This document shows, one piece after another, positions 1 to 6,664 of a stretch of 22,630 bases of DNA; within the stretch, counting starts at the first letter, position 1, and every line of letters starts with the position of its first letter. Source of the stretch: a virus; IMG/VR virus record IMGVR_UViG_3300042863_002375, positions 1-22,630 of that record; one strand, written 5' to 3'. The notes below the pieces were generated by a model. That model saw nothing but the letters and a program-made list of their open reading frames with translations. It was not told the DNA's origin and did not search any database. The translations under genes and the position numbers were made by a program.

Positions 1-1
1 T

Positions 2-634
2 GTCTATAACATGGCGAGCTTTGGCGGTGTCACCGCACGTCTGGAAGTGCAACAAGCGCAGCGCACGTTTCGTCGTTGGCAGGAGATCATCGTCAACACT
101 CTACTGGAGCGCGTGAAAAAGCGGGTATTGCTGATCGGCATTGCCAAGAAAGACATCCGTGCCACGAAAAACTGGAACAAAGGAAACTGGCAATTTGGAC
201 CGACGATCACCGGCGATGTAGGCCATCAGGTACAAGCCGATGCGACGATGGTGCAGTATGGCGTGAAAACTCGCACCAAGTGGGCGGCTGAGTTAGGGAG
301 TGATTTTGCCGACCTAGCGAACGAGGCCAGTGCGGAGATTCAGCTTCTTAAAAAGATCGCTGTGCGTGATGGCGTCCCCCTTGAGTTACTGGTGCAGAGC
401 TTGGGGAATCCTACCGAGTTGCTATCGGCGATGGAGAAAGCGAAAAGCGGCGTTAGCGACACCCCTCCCCCGCCGCCTGGATTGTTTGGCGAGATCGGCG
501 ATAAGGGCGCGAAACAGATCATCGATCTATTGGCGAGTGTGGGCAAAGGCGAGATCGATCGTGATACGGCGCGCAATACTTTGGTGAGTGTTTACGGCGT
601 GGATTACGCCACGGCGCAAAGCATTTTGCAGTAA
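2..634 (+). CDS. Phage portal protein, C-terminal part (5' end outside window)
   Basis: The frame is open to the left edge (V-Y-N before the first Met at base 11), so this is the 3' end of a longer gene. What remains (about 210 residues) looks like the end of a lambda-type portal protein, the dodecameric ring through which DNA enters the head. A conserved-looking stretch, RLEVQQAQRTFRRWQ, is followed by a basic helix. Then comes the FGPTITGDVGHQVQADA segment, typical of the region where these portals carry a D/P-rich strand and then a long helix (VQYGVKTRTKWAAELGSDF). A proline run (TPPPPPG, about residues 151-157) precedes a C-terminal helical tail. It is the first gene of the head operon. 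Family assignment is by residue pattern only; the clip domain and stem would lie upstream. Confidence 0.72.
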   Translation, partial: VYNMASFGGVTARLEVQQAQRTFRRWQEIIVNTLLERVKKRVLLIGIAKKDIRATKNWNKGNWQFGPTITGDVGHQVQADATMVQYGVKTRTKWAAELGSDFADLANEASAEIQLLKKIAVRDGVPLELLVQSLGNPTELLSAMEKAKSGVSDTPPPPPGLFGEIGDKGAKQIIDLLASVGKGEIDRDTARNTLVSVYGVDYATAQSILQ

Positions 635-658
635 CGGTTGACGGTAAAGAATGAGTGT

Positions 659-805
659 ATGGAAGATGATTTGCTAGATAAGATTTTAGAACGCAGTGTG
701 GCGCAATACCGCACGGCGTTGTTTGAAGCGCGTGATGGCATTCGTCGCGATATTCACAAGGCGAGCAATATTGCGCAGGAAGAAAACAGAGAGGCCATTC
801 GTTGA
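659..805 (+). CDS. Small hypothetical protein downstream of portal (48 aa)
   Basis: A 48-residue, charged and probably all-helical protein that starts MEDDLLDKILERSVAQYRTAL and ends NREAIR. It is not recognised. It sits 24 bases after the portal stop. The spacer contains a scrambled version of the phage start repeat (GTAACGG followed by TTGACGG, 631-644), with TTGAC 21 bases before this ATG. An ATG at 651 gives only a few codons, so 659 is preferred. The stop lies inside TCGTTGAC (799-806), which recurs at 2816-2823 on the far side of the integrase insert. The gene may therefore abut the original insertion point. Confidence 0.5.
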   Translation: MEDDLLDKILERSVAQYRTALFEARDGIRRDIHKASNIAQEENREAIR

Positions 806-826
806 CATTCTTATCCATGCGTAACC

Positions 827-1093
827 ATGAAAGCTGTAATCACAACGAACCACACCACAATGAATAGTAGCCACCCGGTCGAAACATCGGTAGCCACCAT
901 CACAAGTGCTCCAGTTCTGATCAAAAAGAAAGAACTCGCCAAGCGTCTGTCGGTCAGCACTCGCACCATCGACGACTGGACGCGCAAGCGCAAAATTCCC
1001 TACCTGCAACTCGGGAATCGTTTCTTCCTCTACGATGCCGCTGCTGTTCTCGATACGCTGCGGAAGCAATACCAGATCGACTCGGTGAAATGA
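827..1093 (+). CDS. Excisionase-like helix-turn-helix DNA-binding protein
   Basis: An 88-aa protein. A low-complexity Thr/Ser-rich N-terminus is followed by a MerR/HTH_17-type winged HTH at about residues 32-85: KKKELAKRLSVSTRTIDDWTRKRKIPYLQLG, then FFLYDAAAVLDTL. The order is helix-turn-helix, a wing containing the P-Y-L-Q-L-G strand, then the closing helix. This fold is typical of excisionases and AlpA-like regulators that act with tyrosine recombinases. A truncated tyrosine integrase lies 1.1 kb downstream on the same strand, which fits a small xis/int element. A later start at 860 (MNSSHPVET) is possible and would leave the domain intact. The gene breaks the head-gene order and is probably not a virion gene. 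Confidence 0.72.
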   Translation: MKAVITTNHTTMNSSHPVETSVATITSAPVLIKKKELAKRLSVSTRTIDDWTRKRKIPYLQLGNRFFLYDAAAVLDTLRKQYQIDSVK

Positions 1094-1114
1094 GTCAGAC
1101 TCGACACCAAGTGA

Positions 1115-1525
1115 CTATAACTGTTCCCTCCAATCTTCGGTGATGTTATCACCAGGCGGCCTTCCATACACAAGATCTGTCATAGTTTCTAGGCGTTTAT
1201 TGAGACACTCGAGTAATGATTTTTTTCTTTCTCCTAGTACTTGTATGAGATTTAGTAAGCGAACTAACTTTTTTTTCCGGCGATTTGCTTGCAATGAATT
1301 GATTTCCGTCACAACCGCATCAATTAAGGATTCAGTCTCACCTTCTGCTTGGTTCAATTTAATTTGATGATAATCGGCAATTTTAGCAGATACCGAATCA
1401 ATTTTTTTTGTCAATTTGAACACCTCGTCAGGAACAGACCCTGGGTATTTTAAAAGAATATTGTATGGTCGCTCAATGTCTTTCAGAAGTTGAGGTACGA
1501 GTATTTGCTCAAAATTCTGATTCAT
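1115..1525 (-). CDS. Hypothetical helical protein, accessory insert
   Basis: A 136-aa protein on the strand opposite the phage operon, and clearly more A/T-rich than the genes around it. It is not recognised. It is predominantly charged and helical, with a probable coiled coil from about residue 40 to 110 (KKIDSVSAKIADYHQIKLNQ, then NRRKKKLVRLLNLIQVLGERKKSLLECLNKRLE). No signal peptide or membrane segment is visible. Different base use, opposite strand and position between an excisionase-like gene and an integrase remnant suggest a transferred cargo gene. A plausible sigma70-type promoter for it is at 1663-1691. Confidence 0.55.
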   Translation of the reverse strand: MNQNFEQILVPQLLKDIERPYNILLKYPGSVPDEVFKLTKKIDSVSAKIADYHQIKLNQAEGETESLIDAVVTEINSLQANRRKKKLVRLLNLIQVLGERKKSLLECLNKRLETMTDLVYGRPPGDNITEDWREQL

Positions 1526-2237
1526 AATGTCGGTAAATGAAATACTACACAGGCAATGGAAGTTCGCAAGCCATCCGGCCGAATTTTGCCTTTCTTTGAA
1601 TTGGAATTCATAGTTTTCGCACTTTGATGTTTTAATAAATGTTTGTTGTTTGGTAACAAGTGGATATAGTTAATCATGAGATTGAAGTCAAGATTGAAAT
1701 GGGGGGCGGCCACTTTCGAATATTTTTCTCATGCGAGGTTCAGCAAAATTCTCCATGCCAATCGCCCCTATCAAAACGTAATCAGGGTGATTCAAAGCTG
1801 GTATACTAGCAATCAAATGCTTGTTCCGGCCTACGTTACATTCATTTATTTGATGACAAAGCGCAAGAATGTCCTATACCCACATTGGATGTTAGTAAAG
1901 CAAAAAAGTGATTCCGCGAGTTCCAAAAGCAAATCTCTGGGTCCAGTGATTATGAAAAATAGAGCTAGAGTTTGGAACGCTGTCTATGCATGCGAAAAAA
2001 GACATTGATCGAAGGCACCAATCTGGCAGATGTGTGACAGATGAATGAGAACTCAAAGCCGACATGCCAGCATAACCGGATTTCCGGGGAGCTGGCTGCT
2101 GCTGGTCAGGGCTCACATTCCCTTGAGATCCGCGACAGAATTCCAGCAATTCCACACGGATTTCACACAAAATGGCCGTATAGGAACGCGCACCCTGCGT
2201 CACCACGGTCAACATACCAACGCACAAACGACCATGA
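1526..2237. other. 712-base stretch without a supported gene
   Basis: The left part is A/T-rich (the upstream region of the minus-strand gene). The right part returns to the G/C content of the integrase. An open frame of 110 codons on + (1676-2008) and one of 82 codons (2041-2289) exist. Neither has recognisable residue patterns or a credible start region, and frames overlap on both strands. The expected N-terminal core-binding domain of the integrase should lie near 1700-2237, but I cannot find it in any frame, so the stretch probably holds decayed sequence. Confidence 0.5.
1663..1691 (-). promoter_or_regulatory. Possible sigma70-type promoter for the 1115-1525 gene
   Basis: Read on the minus strand, TTGACT (1691-1686) is followed by a 17-base spacer and TATATC (1668-1663). 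Box match is 5/6 and 4/6 with ideal spacing. Transcription would start near 1655, leaving a leader of about 130 bases before the ATG at 1525. No other gene is supported on this strand here. Confidence 0.3.
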
Positions 2238-2804
2238 ATACGAAGAAAAACGCACCATCAGCTCATTGCCCTCCCGCTCCTACCTCTGATTGCCATTGGC
2301 GGATTCGCCGGCATCCGGTCAGCAGAAATCGCGAGACTGGACTGGGAGGACATCAAGTGGGATCGAGGACACATCGAGATCGCTGGAAGCAAAGCAAAGA
2401 CCGCCGCACGGCGACTGGTGCCACTCTCCGAGAACCTCAAGGCATGGCTCGCCCCATGGCGAGAAGATACGGGTCCGATACTCACCATCAACGACTACTC
2501 CGGTGCCTTGGGTGATACTGCCGTGAAAGCACAGATCCCGGGTGGCTGGCGTCAGAATGCCCTCAGACACCCGTTCATCAGCTATCGGGTAGCAGAGACT
2601 GGCGATGTCGCAAGAACCTCTCTGGAGGCAGGCAACTCCCCGAAAATGATCTTCCGCCACTACCGCGAAATTGTGGACGAAAACGATGCCCGGGAATGGT
2701 TCTCCATCATGCCTCCCGCTGGTTGGGCTCCGAAGTCCACAATGCCACCCATGCGGGAGCGGCTGAAAGCATTCTCATGTCGTCATGAGATTCCATCCGC
2801 GTGA
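2238..2804 (+). pseudogene. Tyrosine recombinase (integrase), catalytic domain only, 5'-truncated
   Basis: The frame opens right after a TGA at 2235-2237 and runs to 2804 without an ATG before the catalytic core. It encodes the whole C-terminal catalytic domain of a phage-type integrase: FAGIRSAEIARLDWEDI (box I Arg), a beta-hairpin KAKTAARRLVPL with the candidate catalytic Lys, then NALRHPFISYR (box II Arg), and GNSPKMIFRHYRE with the nucleophilic Tyr. Asn replaces the usual His in both the HxxR-type and GH-type positions, a pattern I associate with verrucomicrobial integrases. The N-terminal arm- and core-binding domains (about 150-200 residues) are missing, so it is almost certainly inactive. 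GTG 2418 gives the longest conventional ORF but starts inside the domain. With the HTH gene at 827 it marks a decayed small integrated element. Confidence 0.8.
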
Positions 2805-2947
2805 AGATCTCGCACTCGTTGACCATCAGTGTGCATGACAGCATGGTGATCGATACGCTAGTGCATGGAGTGAAAGACAAACTCCGCGCTGAAAGTTCTT
2901 GGGTAGAACCTCACCCCGAATTGCCATTAGGTGACACGGATGATTGA
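2801..2947 (+). CDS. Small hypothetical ORF overlapping the integrase stop; frame reopens to 3037
   Basis: GTG 2801 overlaps the integrase TGA (GTGA) and gives 48 residues ending PELPLGDTDD. It is too short for easy detection but has protein-like composition (VIDTLVHGVKDKLRAESSW). ATG 2843 or GTG 2831 is a likelier native start if the bases before 2816 belong to the inserted element. The stop TGA (2945-2947) is inside a TTGAC box, and the same frame then stays open for 29 more codons to a TGA at 3035-3037 (with RSRGWHESAYTPRPS). The region may therefore be one phage gene broken at both ends, or two tiny genes. It is not recognised. Confidence 0.35.
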   Translation: MKISHSLTISVHDSMVIDTLVHGVKDKLRAESSWVEPHPELPLGDTDD

Positions 2948-2984
2948 CCCGTAAAAGTTGTGGGCGATGCGCAAGAGCGCAGTA

Positions 2985-3033
2985 GGGGGTGGCATGAGAG
3001 TGCCTATACCCCCCGCCCCTCTCCATCTTTTTT
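2985..3033 (+). terminator. Terminator-like hairpin before the first start repeat
   Basis: GGGGGT-GGCA (2985-2994) pairs with TGCC and ACCCCC (3001-3004, 3008-3013), with a three-base bulge. A run of six T follows at 3028-3033. The gap between stem and T run is longer than in a canonical intrinsic terminator. The next element is a start repeat at 3050. Confidence 0.3.
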
Positions 3034-3049
3034 GTGATGACCCTCACGG

Positions 3050-3068
3050 TTGACCGTTACGTAACGGT
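3050..3068 (+). repeat. Start-associated palindromic repeat, copy 1
   Basis: Exact TTGACCGTTACGTAACGGT; ATG of the 560-aa gene follows directly at 3069. The last 16 bases are a perfect palindrome. No Shine-Dalgarno sequence is present between the repeat and the start. Confidence 0.95.
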
Positions 3069-4751
3069 ATGGCGAATGAAATTTCTGACGAAAAGAAAAA
3101 GAAGCTCCGTGGGGCGCGGCTGAACAATGCGATTGTGGGCTCGGCGGCTGGTGCTTTTTTAGGTGGACAGCTTCATGGCGGCGCGAGCGGCTACAAAGGT
3201 GCGCGAGTGGGCGCAGCATTGGGCGGCATTTATGGCGCGGTGAGTAATCCGCGTCGGCGTGCTGAGATTGAGAAATTGCAGAGCGCGAGCTTTGGTGCAT
3301 CTACCGCAGCATCGCGGGTGTTTGAGTTTGCCAGCAAACCATGGCAAGAGAAATCCACCGCTCATGAAAACATGCGCACGGCGGCGGCCGTGGGAGCTGG
3401 GGCGGCTGGCATTGGTGCCAGTGCTTACGGCGTTCACTCGATCCGCAGTTTGAAAAAACAGTATGAGCCGAAGAAAGTCGCGGCGGCCGTGATCGATGAA
3501 GTGGGCGATCGTGCAAAGAAAGTAGTGAAAGACTACGTGCCGACGTTTTCGCGTTGGGGCAAAAATATCGGTGGCGTTTTGAAAAAGAAAGTATTCACCA
3601 CGGCAGCATCTAGCGTTTATCATTTTGGAGGAAAAGAGCAGCTCAAGGATGTCTCCACGAACCAGTATGCGAATCCTCTCAAGACAGCAGCAGGCTATCA
3701 GAAATCTTATTATAAAAAAGATACGGAAGGTCGTCCGATTGTTGCCGATGTGCCGGTGATGCACGCTCAGGTAGTGAGAGCCGCAGTCAATAAGGCTGGT
3801 ACAATCCGCAAGGTGGCGAATCGCGGCGGGGCCTTGGCTAAGGATAGCGTGGCGGTGCTGCGTGGCAAGCCGCGTGAGGTGGATGCCAGCGGTCGCAAGA
3901 AAAAGCGCGAGTGGGAAAAATCATGGTTTCGTAAAGGTGTAGAGTCGGCGGCGATCGGTGGCGGTCTGCTAATTGGTGCACGACACATCAAGAAGAACCC
4001 TGGTGGCAAAGTGGATCGTGGATTCCGGAAAGGAAGTGATTACGTGAAAAGAAAAGTCAACAGCGTGATGCCTGATACCTTCGACATGAGTGCGCGTTAC
4101 GCTACTCCGGCGGCGCGGGTGATTGAATTCAAAGATGGATGGGGAGATAAAGTTATTCATCGTGTCGGCTATGATGGACAGGTGCATGTCAGCCCCGAGA
4201 AAGAAAAAGGTGGCAAGGCAGTGGCGAAGCGAAATGCTGGGCGATACACTGGCCTCGTCGGTGGTGCTGCTGTCGGCGCGCTGCGAGGAAGAAAAGGAAT
4301 GGGGATGAAGCAAGGTGCATTGATCGGCAGTGTGGGTGGATTGATGGCGGGAAGCGTCGTGGATAATTTTCGCAAAAACAACCAAAGCCGCCGCGTGCTG
4401 AACAAGGAATTTTCCACACCGGCATCTAGTGTGTTTCACTTCGATGACACGGCCTACGATGCTGGTTGGGACGTGCGGGATCCTCGCGGCAGATCGGCGC
4501 GGGTATTCGCTCCTGGTGCTGGCAAGCGCGATCGCCGCGACAAGCGCTGGCATGAGAAAGCGGAGAACGAGCGCAAGCTCTGGAAGGGTGCAGTAGCGGC
4601 GGCGGCGGTCGCGGGGCTGGCTGGTGGCCGTGCCATGCGGAAAGGCAAAGCGATGGGCAAGACGGCATCAAAAGCGGCGACTGCCAGCGGAGGGTATCAC
4701 TCCCGTAACGGCGGTGTGGCGGCTCCGTCCGTGAAGGTTGACAGAAACTAA
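3069..4751 (+). CDS. Large basic glycine-zipper protein, probable virion component (560 aa)
   Basis: Not recognised as a known family. Very basic and rich in Gly/Ala. It has at least three glycine-zipper or small-residue hydrophobic segments: residues 21-58 (AIVGSAAGAFLGG, then GARVGAALGGIYGAV), 393-434 (YTGLVGGAAVGALRG, then GALIGSVGGLMAGSV) and 507-523; 104-121 is a shorter one. A short motif, [FY]xT[AP]A[SA][RS]V[FYI][EH]F, recurs four times: 77-87 (TAASRVFEF core), 176-186, 344-354 and 448-458. Start is fixed by the abutting repeat. It lies between portal and protease, where scaffold, internal or ejection proteins are often encoded, and is followed after 21 bases by a gene of the same character. 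A membrane-penetrating, internally packaged protein is an inference; a DNA-binding or head-assembly role is equally open. Confidence 0.8.
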   Translation: MANEISDEKKKKLRGARLNNAIVGSAAGAFLGGQLHGGASGYKGARVGAALGGIYGAVSNPRRRAEIEKLQSASFGASTAASRVFEFASKPWQEKSTAHENMRTAAAVGAGAAGIGASAYGVHSIRSLKKQYEPKKVAAAVIDEVGDRAKKVVKDYVPTFSRWGKNIGGVLKKKVFTTAASSVYHFGGKEQLKDVSTNQYANPLKTAAGYQKSYYKKDTEGRPIVADVPVMHAQVVRAAVNKAGTIRKVANRGGALAKDSVAVLRGKPREVDASGRKKKREWEKSWFRKGVESAAIGGGLLIGARHIKKNPGGKVDRGFRKGSDYVKRKVNSVMPDTFDMSARYATPAARVIEFKDGWGDKVIHRVGYDGQVHVSPEKEKGGKAVAKRNAGRYTGLVGGAAVGALRGRKGMGMKQGALIGSVGGLMAGSVVDNFRKNNQSRRVLNKEFSTPASSVFHFDDTAYDAGWDVRDPRGRSARVFAPGAGKRDRRDKRWHEKAENERKLWKGAVAAAAVAGLAGGRAMRKGKAMGKTASKAATASGGYHSRNGGVAAPSVKVDRN

Positions 4752-4772
4752 AAGTGCATAGCAAAATTATTT

Positions 4773-5738
4773 ATGAAACAACATAGTAAACTTCACTCAC
4801 TGGCAGCTCGACTGGATTCTCGCTTGAAACATTTCACCGATGACGCTGACCAGCGCGCTGCACAGACTATTGCTGGCGGTGCGGCGGCGGGGGCTGCTGG
4901 CTACGGTGCTTACCGTGGTGGCAAGACGATTCGTAATAAAGTGATCAACTCGGCGGGTGCGGTGGATGATTACGGCAAACTCGTAGCGCGTAAGGGCATG
5001 TATAAAAAGGCTGGTGCTCAAGCGATTGAGGCATCCAAGAAAAAAATCAAATCTCTCCCCGGTGCGGCAAAAGGCCAGCTCCGCGATGCTGCTGGAAATG
5101 TGATGGCAAAATCTTCTAGCCTGCTGCGCAAGGCTGCTTCTGGCATTTCCAAAGGCCGTGGCAAAATGTATGGTCTGGCTGCGCAAGATGGCGAACGTAA
5201 CATCGGTCGTGACGGCGCGATTGCCGTGGGTGCTGGTGCTGCTGGCTACGGTGCGTACCGAGGTGGCAAAGCGTATATGGGGAATCTTAAATTGCGCCGA
5301 GTTGTTGGTGACTCGATTCCTGGCAACGAGTATGTCGATGCGGCAAAGCAGACGGGTCGTGACGCGAAACGTGCGGTGCAGTCTGGCTACGGCAAGGCAA
5401 AAAGCTCGGTGCAGTCTGGTTATACCAGTGCGAAAAAAGGCGTGCAGTCTGGCTACGGTAGCATGAAAGACCCTGCTTTCCGTGCGGGATTAAAAGGCAA
5501 AGCAATGAAAGGTGGTCGTGAGATTTTGGAGAAATCCAAAGGCGGGATCATGAAGGTGATTGGCAAAGGTCGAAAGCTAGTGGGTCTATCGTCGCTGGAG
5601 AATGCTGTGCATGAATTGAGCTCGCGTTTGGAAGGAAGAAATTTCGGCACTCCTTACACCGAGCATATCAAGCGAACCAAGATGAGCGGTGAGAAATTGA
5701 ACCGCGATAGCTACTTTGGTGCGAACATCCGCCGCTAA
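4773..5738 (+). CDS. Basic glycine-rich protein with internal repeats (321 aa)
   Basis: Not recognised. It starts MKQHSKLHSLAARLDSRLKHF. It carries two copies of GAAGYGAYRGGK (residues 40-51 and 155-166), each at the end of a Gly/Ala zipper, and then three tandem 11-residue units beginning VQSGY (202-234). The C-terminus holds ELSSRLEGRNF, resembling the N-terminal AARLDSRLKHF. It is strongly basic with no Cys. Leader is A/T-rich (GCAAAATTATTT before ATG) rather than the start repeat, so it is probably co-expressed with the 560-aa gene 21 bases upstream. Shared composition and zippers suggest these proteins act together in the particle. Whether they bind DNA, membrane or the scaffold cannot be told from sequence. 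Confidence 0.78.
   Translation: MKQHSKLHSLAARLDSRLKHFTDDADQRAAQTIAGGAAAGAAGYGAYRGGKTIRNKVINSAGAVDDYGKLVARKGMYKKAGAQAIEASKKKIKSLPGAAKGQLRDAAGNVMAKSSSLLRKAASGISKGRGKMYGLAAQDGERNIGRDGAIAVGAGAAGYGAYRGGKAYMGNLKLRRVVGDSIPGNEYVDAAKQTGRDAKRAVQSGYGKAKSSVQSGYTSAKKGVQSGYGSMKDPAFRAGLKGKAMKGGREILEKSKGGIMKVIGKGRKLVGLSSLENAVHELSSRLEGRNFGTPYTEHIKRTKMSGEKLNRDSYFGANIRR
5376..5474 (+). repeat. Three tandem 33-bp units encoding 11-residue VQSGY repeats
   Basis: Units start at 5376, 5409 and 5442, each beginning GTGCAGTCTGG. They encode VQSGYGKAKSS, VQSGYTSAKKG and VQSGYGSMKDP. An 11-residue period is typical of amphipathic helices such as those in LEA and apolipoprotein families. The low divergence suggests recent duplication. 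Confidence 0.85.
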
Positions 5739-5758
5739 GAAAAGTAACTTTTCCCGTT

Positions 5759-6322
5759 ATGAACAAAAAGTATCTGGCACGAAAAATGCGTAATTTCGCA
5801 GAAAAATTGAAGACTCGGGAATTCATTTCGTTAGAGCGCGATGAGAACAGCGATTACCCTAGTCTTTGTGGTTCTTCAGCTCCCTCGCTTTATGTCAGTG
5901 GGGTTAAGGATGGTTCCTTGATGTCGATGGCGAAAGAGGGCACGGCGACGGTGCGCTACAAGATCCGCAATCGTTCTGTGAATGAGCGCGATGATGAGCC
6001 TACCTACGGGGCCGATATTTCCATCAGCGAGTTGGTGCCGGTGATACAGCCAGCGACGAAGAAGAAAGATTTCTTTGCTCGGTTGCGGGTAAAAAACTTC
6101 GCCGATCGCAGCCGCAATGATGGTGGGCAATTCATCTCTGGTGTGGCGGCGAATCCTGATGACATGGCGATGGCTTACAAAAAGAAAATCGGAAAGGTGA
6201 CTGGTGCGGGATTGTTAGGTGCGGGAGCTGTCGCGGCTGCTGTGCCAGGTGCGCGGCGAGCGATGATTGGTGCTGGCTCTAGCTTGCTCAATCGTGCGGG
6301 CAAATTGATCATACGCGGCTAA
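5759..6322 (+). CDS. Third basic glycine-zipper protein of the head region (187 aa)
   Basis: Not recognised. The N-terminus MNKKYLARKMRNFAEKLKTR is basic and helical. Residues about 40-105 look like a small beta-rich domain (GTATVRYKIRNRSV, then YGADISISELVPV). FFARLRVKNFADR follows, then a C-terminal Gly/Ala hydrophobic stretch (VTGAGLLGAGAVAAAVPGARR). The beta domain plus short amphipathic motifs looks like a modular particle protein. It is 20 bases from the 321-aa gene stop and followed 9 bases later by a start repeat that does not abut the next gene. Same basic, small-residue-rich style as its two neighbours. Confidence 0.72.
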   Translation: MNKKYLARKMRNFAEKLKTREFISLERDENSDYPSLCGSSAPSLYVSGVKDGSLMSMAKEGTATVRYKIRNRSVNERDDEPTYGADISISELVPVIQPATKKKDFFARLRVKNFADRSRNDGGQFISGVAANPDDMAMAYKKKIGKVTGAGLLGAGAVAAAVPGARRAMIGAGSSLLNRAGKLIIRG

Positions 6323-6330
6323 TGGAACAG

Positions 6331-6349
6331 TTGACCGTTACGTAACGGT
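6331..6349 (+). repeat. Start-associated palindromic repeat, copy 2 (not at a start codon)
   Basis: Exact copy preceded by CAG. It is the only copy without an adjacent start of a real gene. GTG 6348-6350 would give only three codons, and the next gene starts at 6383. A lost gene or an inserted leader would explain this. Confidence 0.93.
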
Positions 6350-6382
6350 GCAACGATAAACTAAAAGAAATACACTAACAAA

Positions 6383-6556
6383 ATGAGCACTACTGAAGAT
6401 ACCAAATCCGTCAAACCAGAAAAAGCAACTGCACCGGCTCCTATCGTGGTAGGCACTCCTTCCCCTTTGGAGGTGGCAGTTAAGGCTGCTACTCCTGTCG
6501 TGAAGGTTTTCAAACGCGATGGCACCATTGTAGAAACTGCGGTAAAGCCGAAATAA
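6383..6556 (+). CDS. Small Ala/Pro/Lys-rich protein (57 aa)
   Basis: A 57-residue protein starting MSTTEDTKSVKPEK, with a Pro/Ala-rich middle (ATAPAPIVVGTPSP) and a short C-terminal strand pair (VVKVFKRDGTIVETAV). The leader is A-rich (ACTAACAAA before ATG). It is the last gene before a strong terminator, so it closes the portal/glycine-zipper transcript. Not recognised; such small linker-like proteins between portal and protease can be head-assembly accessories, but that is a guess from position. Confidence 0.65.
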   Translation: MSTTEDTKSVKPEKATAPAPIVVGTPSPLEVAVKAATPVVKVFKRDGTIVETAVKPK

Positions 6557-6596
6557 TTTCTGAAAGACTTCGGGCGCAGATGCGCCTGACACCAAC

Positions 6597-6658
6597 GCTG
6601 CCCAGCACGTCACTCCGACCGCACTTCCGGGGGACACTGCTGGGCAGCCATTTTTTTT
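6597..6658 (+). terminator. Intrinsic terminator upstream of the protease gene
   Basis: An 11-bp perfect stem, GCTGCCCAGCA (6597-6607) with TGCTGGGCAGC (6638-6648), has a 30-base loop and is followed by CA and eight T (6651-6658). A smaller stem (GGCGC / GCGCC, 6573-6586) precedes it. The start repeat begins 7 bases later. Confidence 0.8.
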
Positions 6659-6664
6659 GGTGGG

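Noticed and set aside
1676-2008. 110-codon ORF on the plus strand in the accessory insert
   Set aside because: Irregular composition, no recognisable domain, no convincing start region, and overlap with the promoter region of the minus-strand gene.
2045-2515. 156-codon ORF overlapping the integrase fragment
   Set aside because: It is out of frame with the clear catalytic-domain motifs and has Arg/His/Thr-rich shadow composition.
3050-3092. TTGACC of the repeat as an ordinary sigma70 -35 box
   Set aside because: No TATAAT-like box lies 16-18 bases downstream in any of the copies I compared, and transcription would begin inside the coding region.
3159-4553. Long minus-strand open frames (201 and 194 codons) within the 560-aa gene
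   Set aside because: They mirror the Gly/Ala/Lys codon bias of the plus-strand gene, show no protein-like pattern, and have no leader or context.
4736-4772. TTGACA at 4738 as promoter for the 321-aa gene
   Set aside because: It lies in the end of the coding region, and no good -10 box is found at 16-18 bases; the A/T-rich leader explains the composition.
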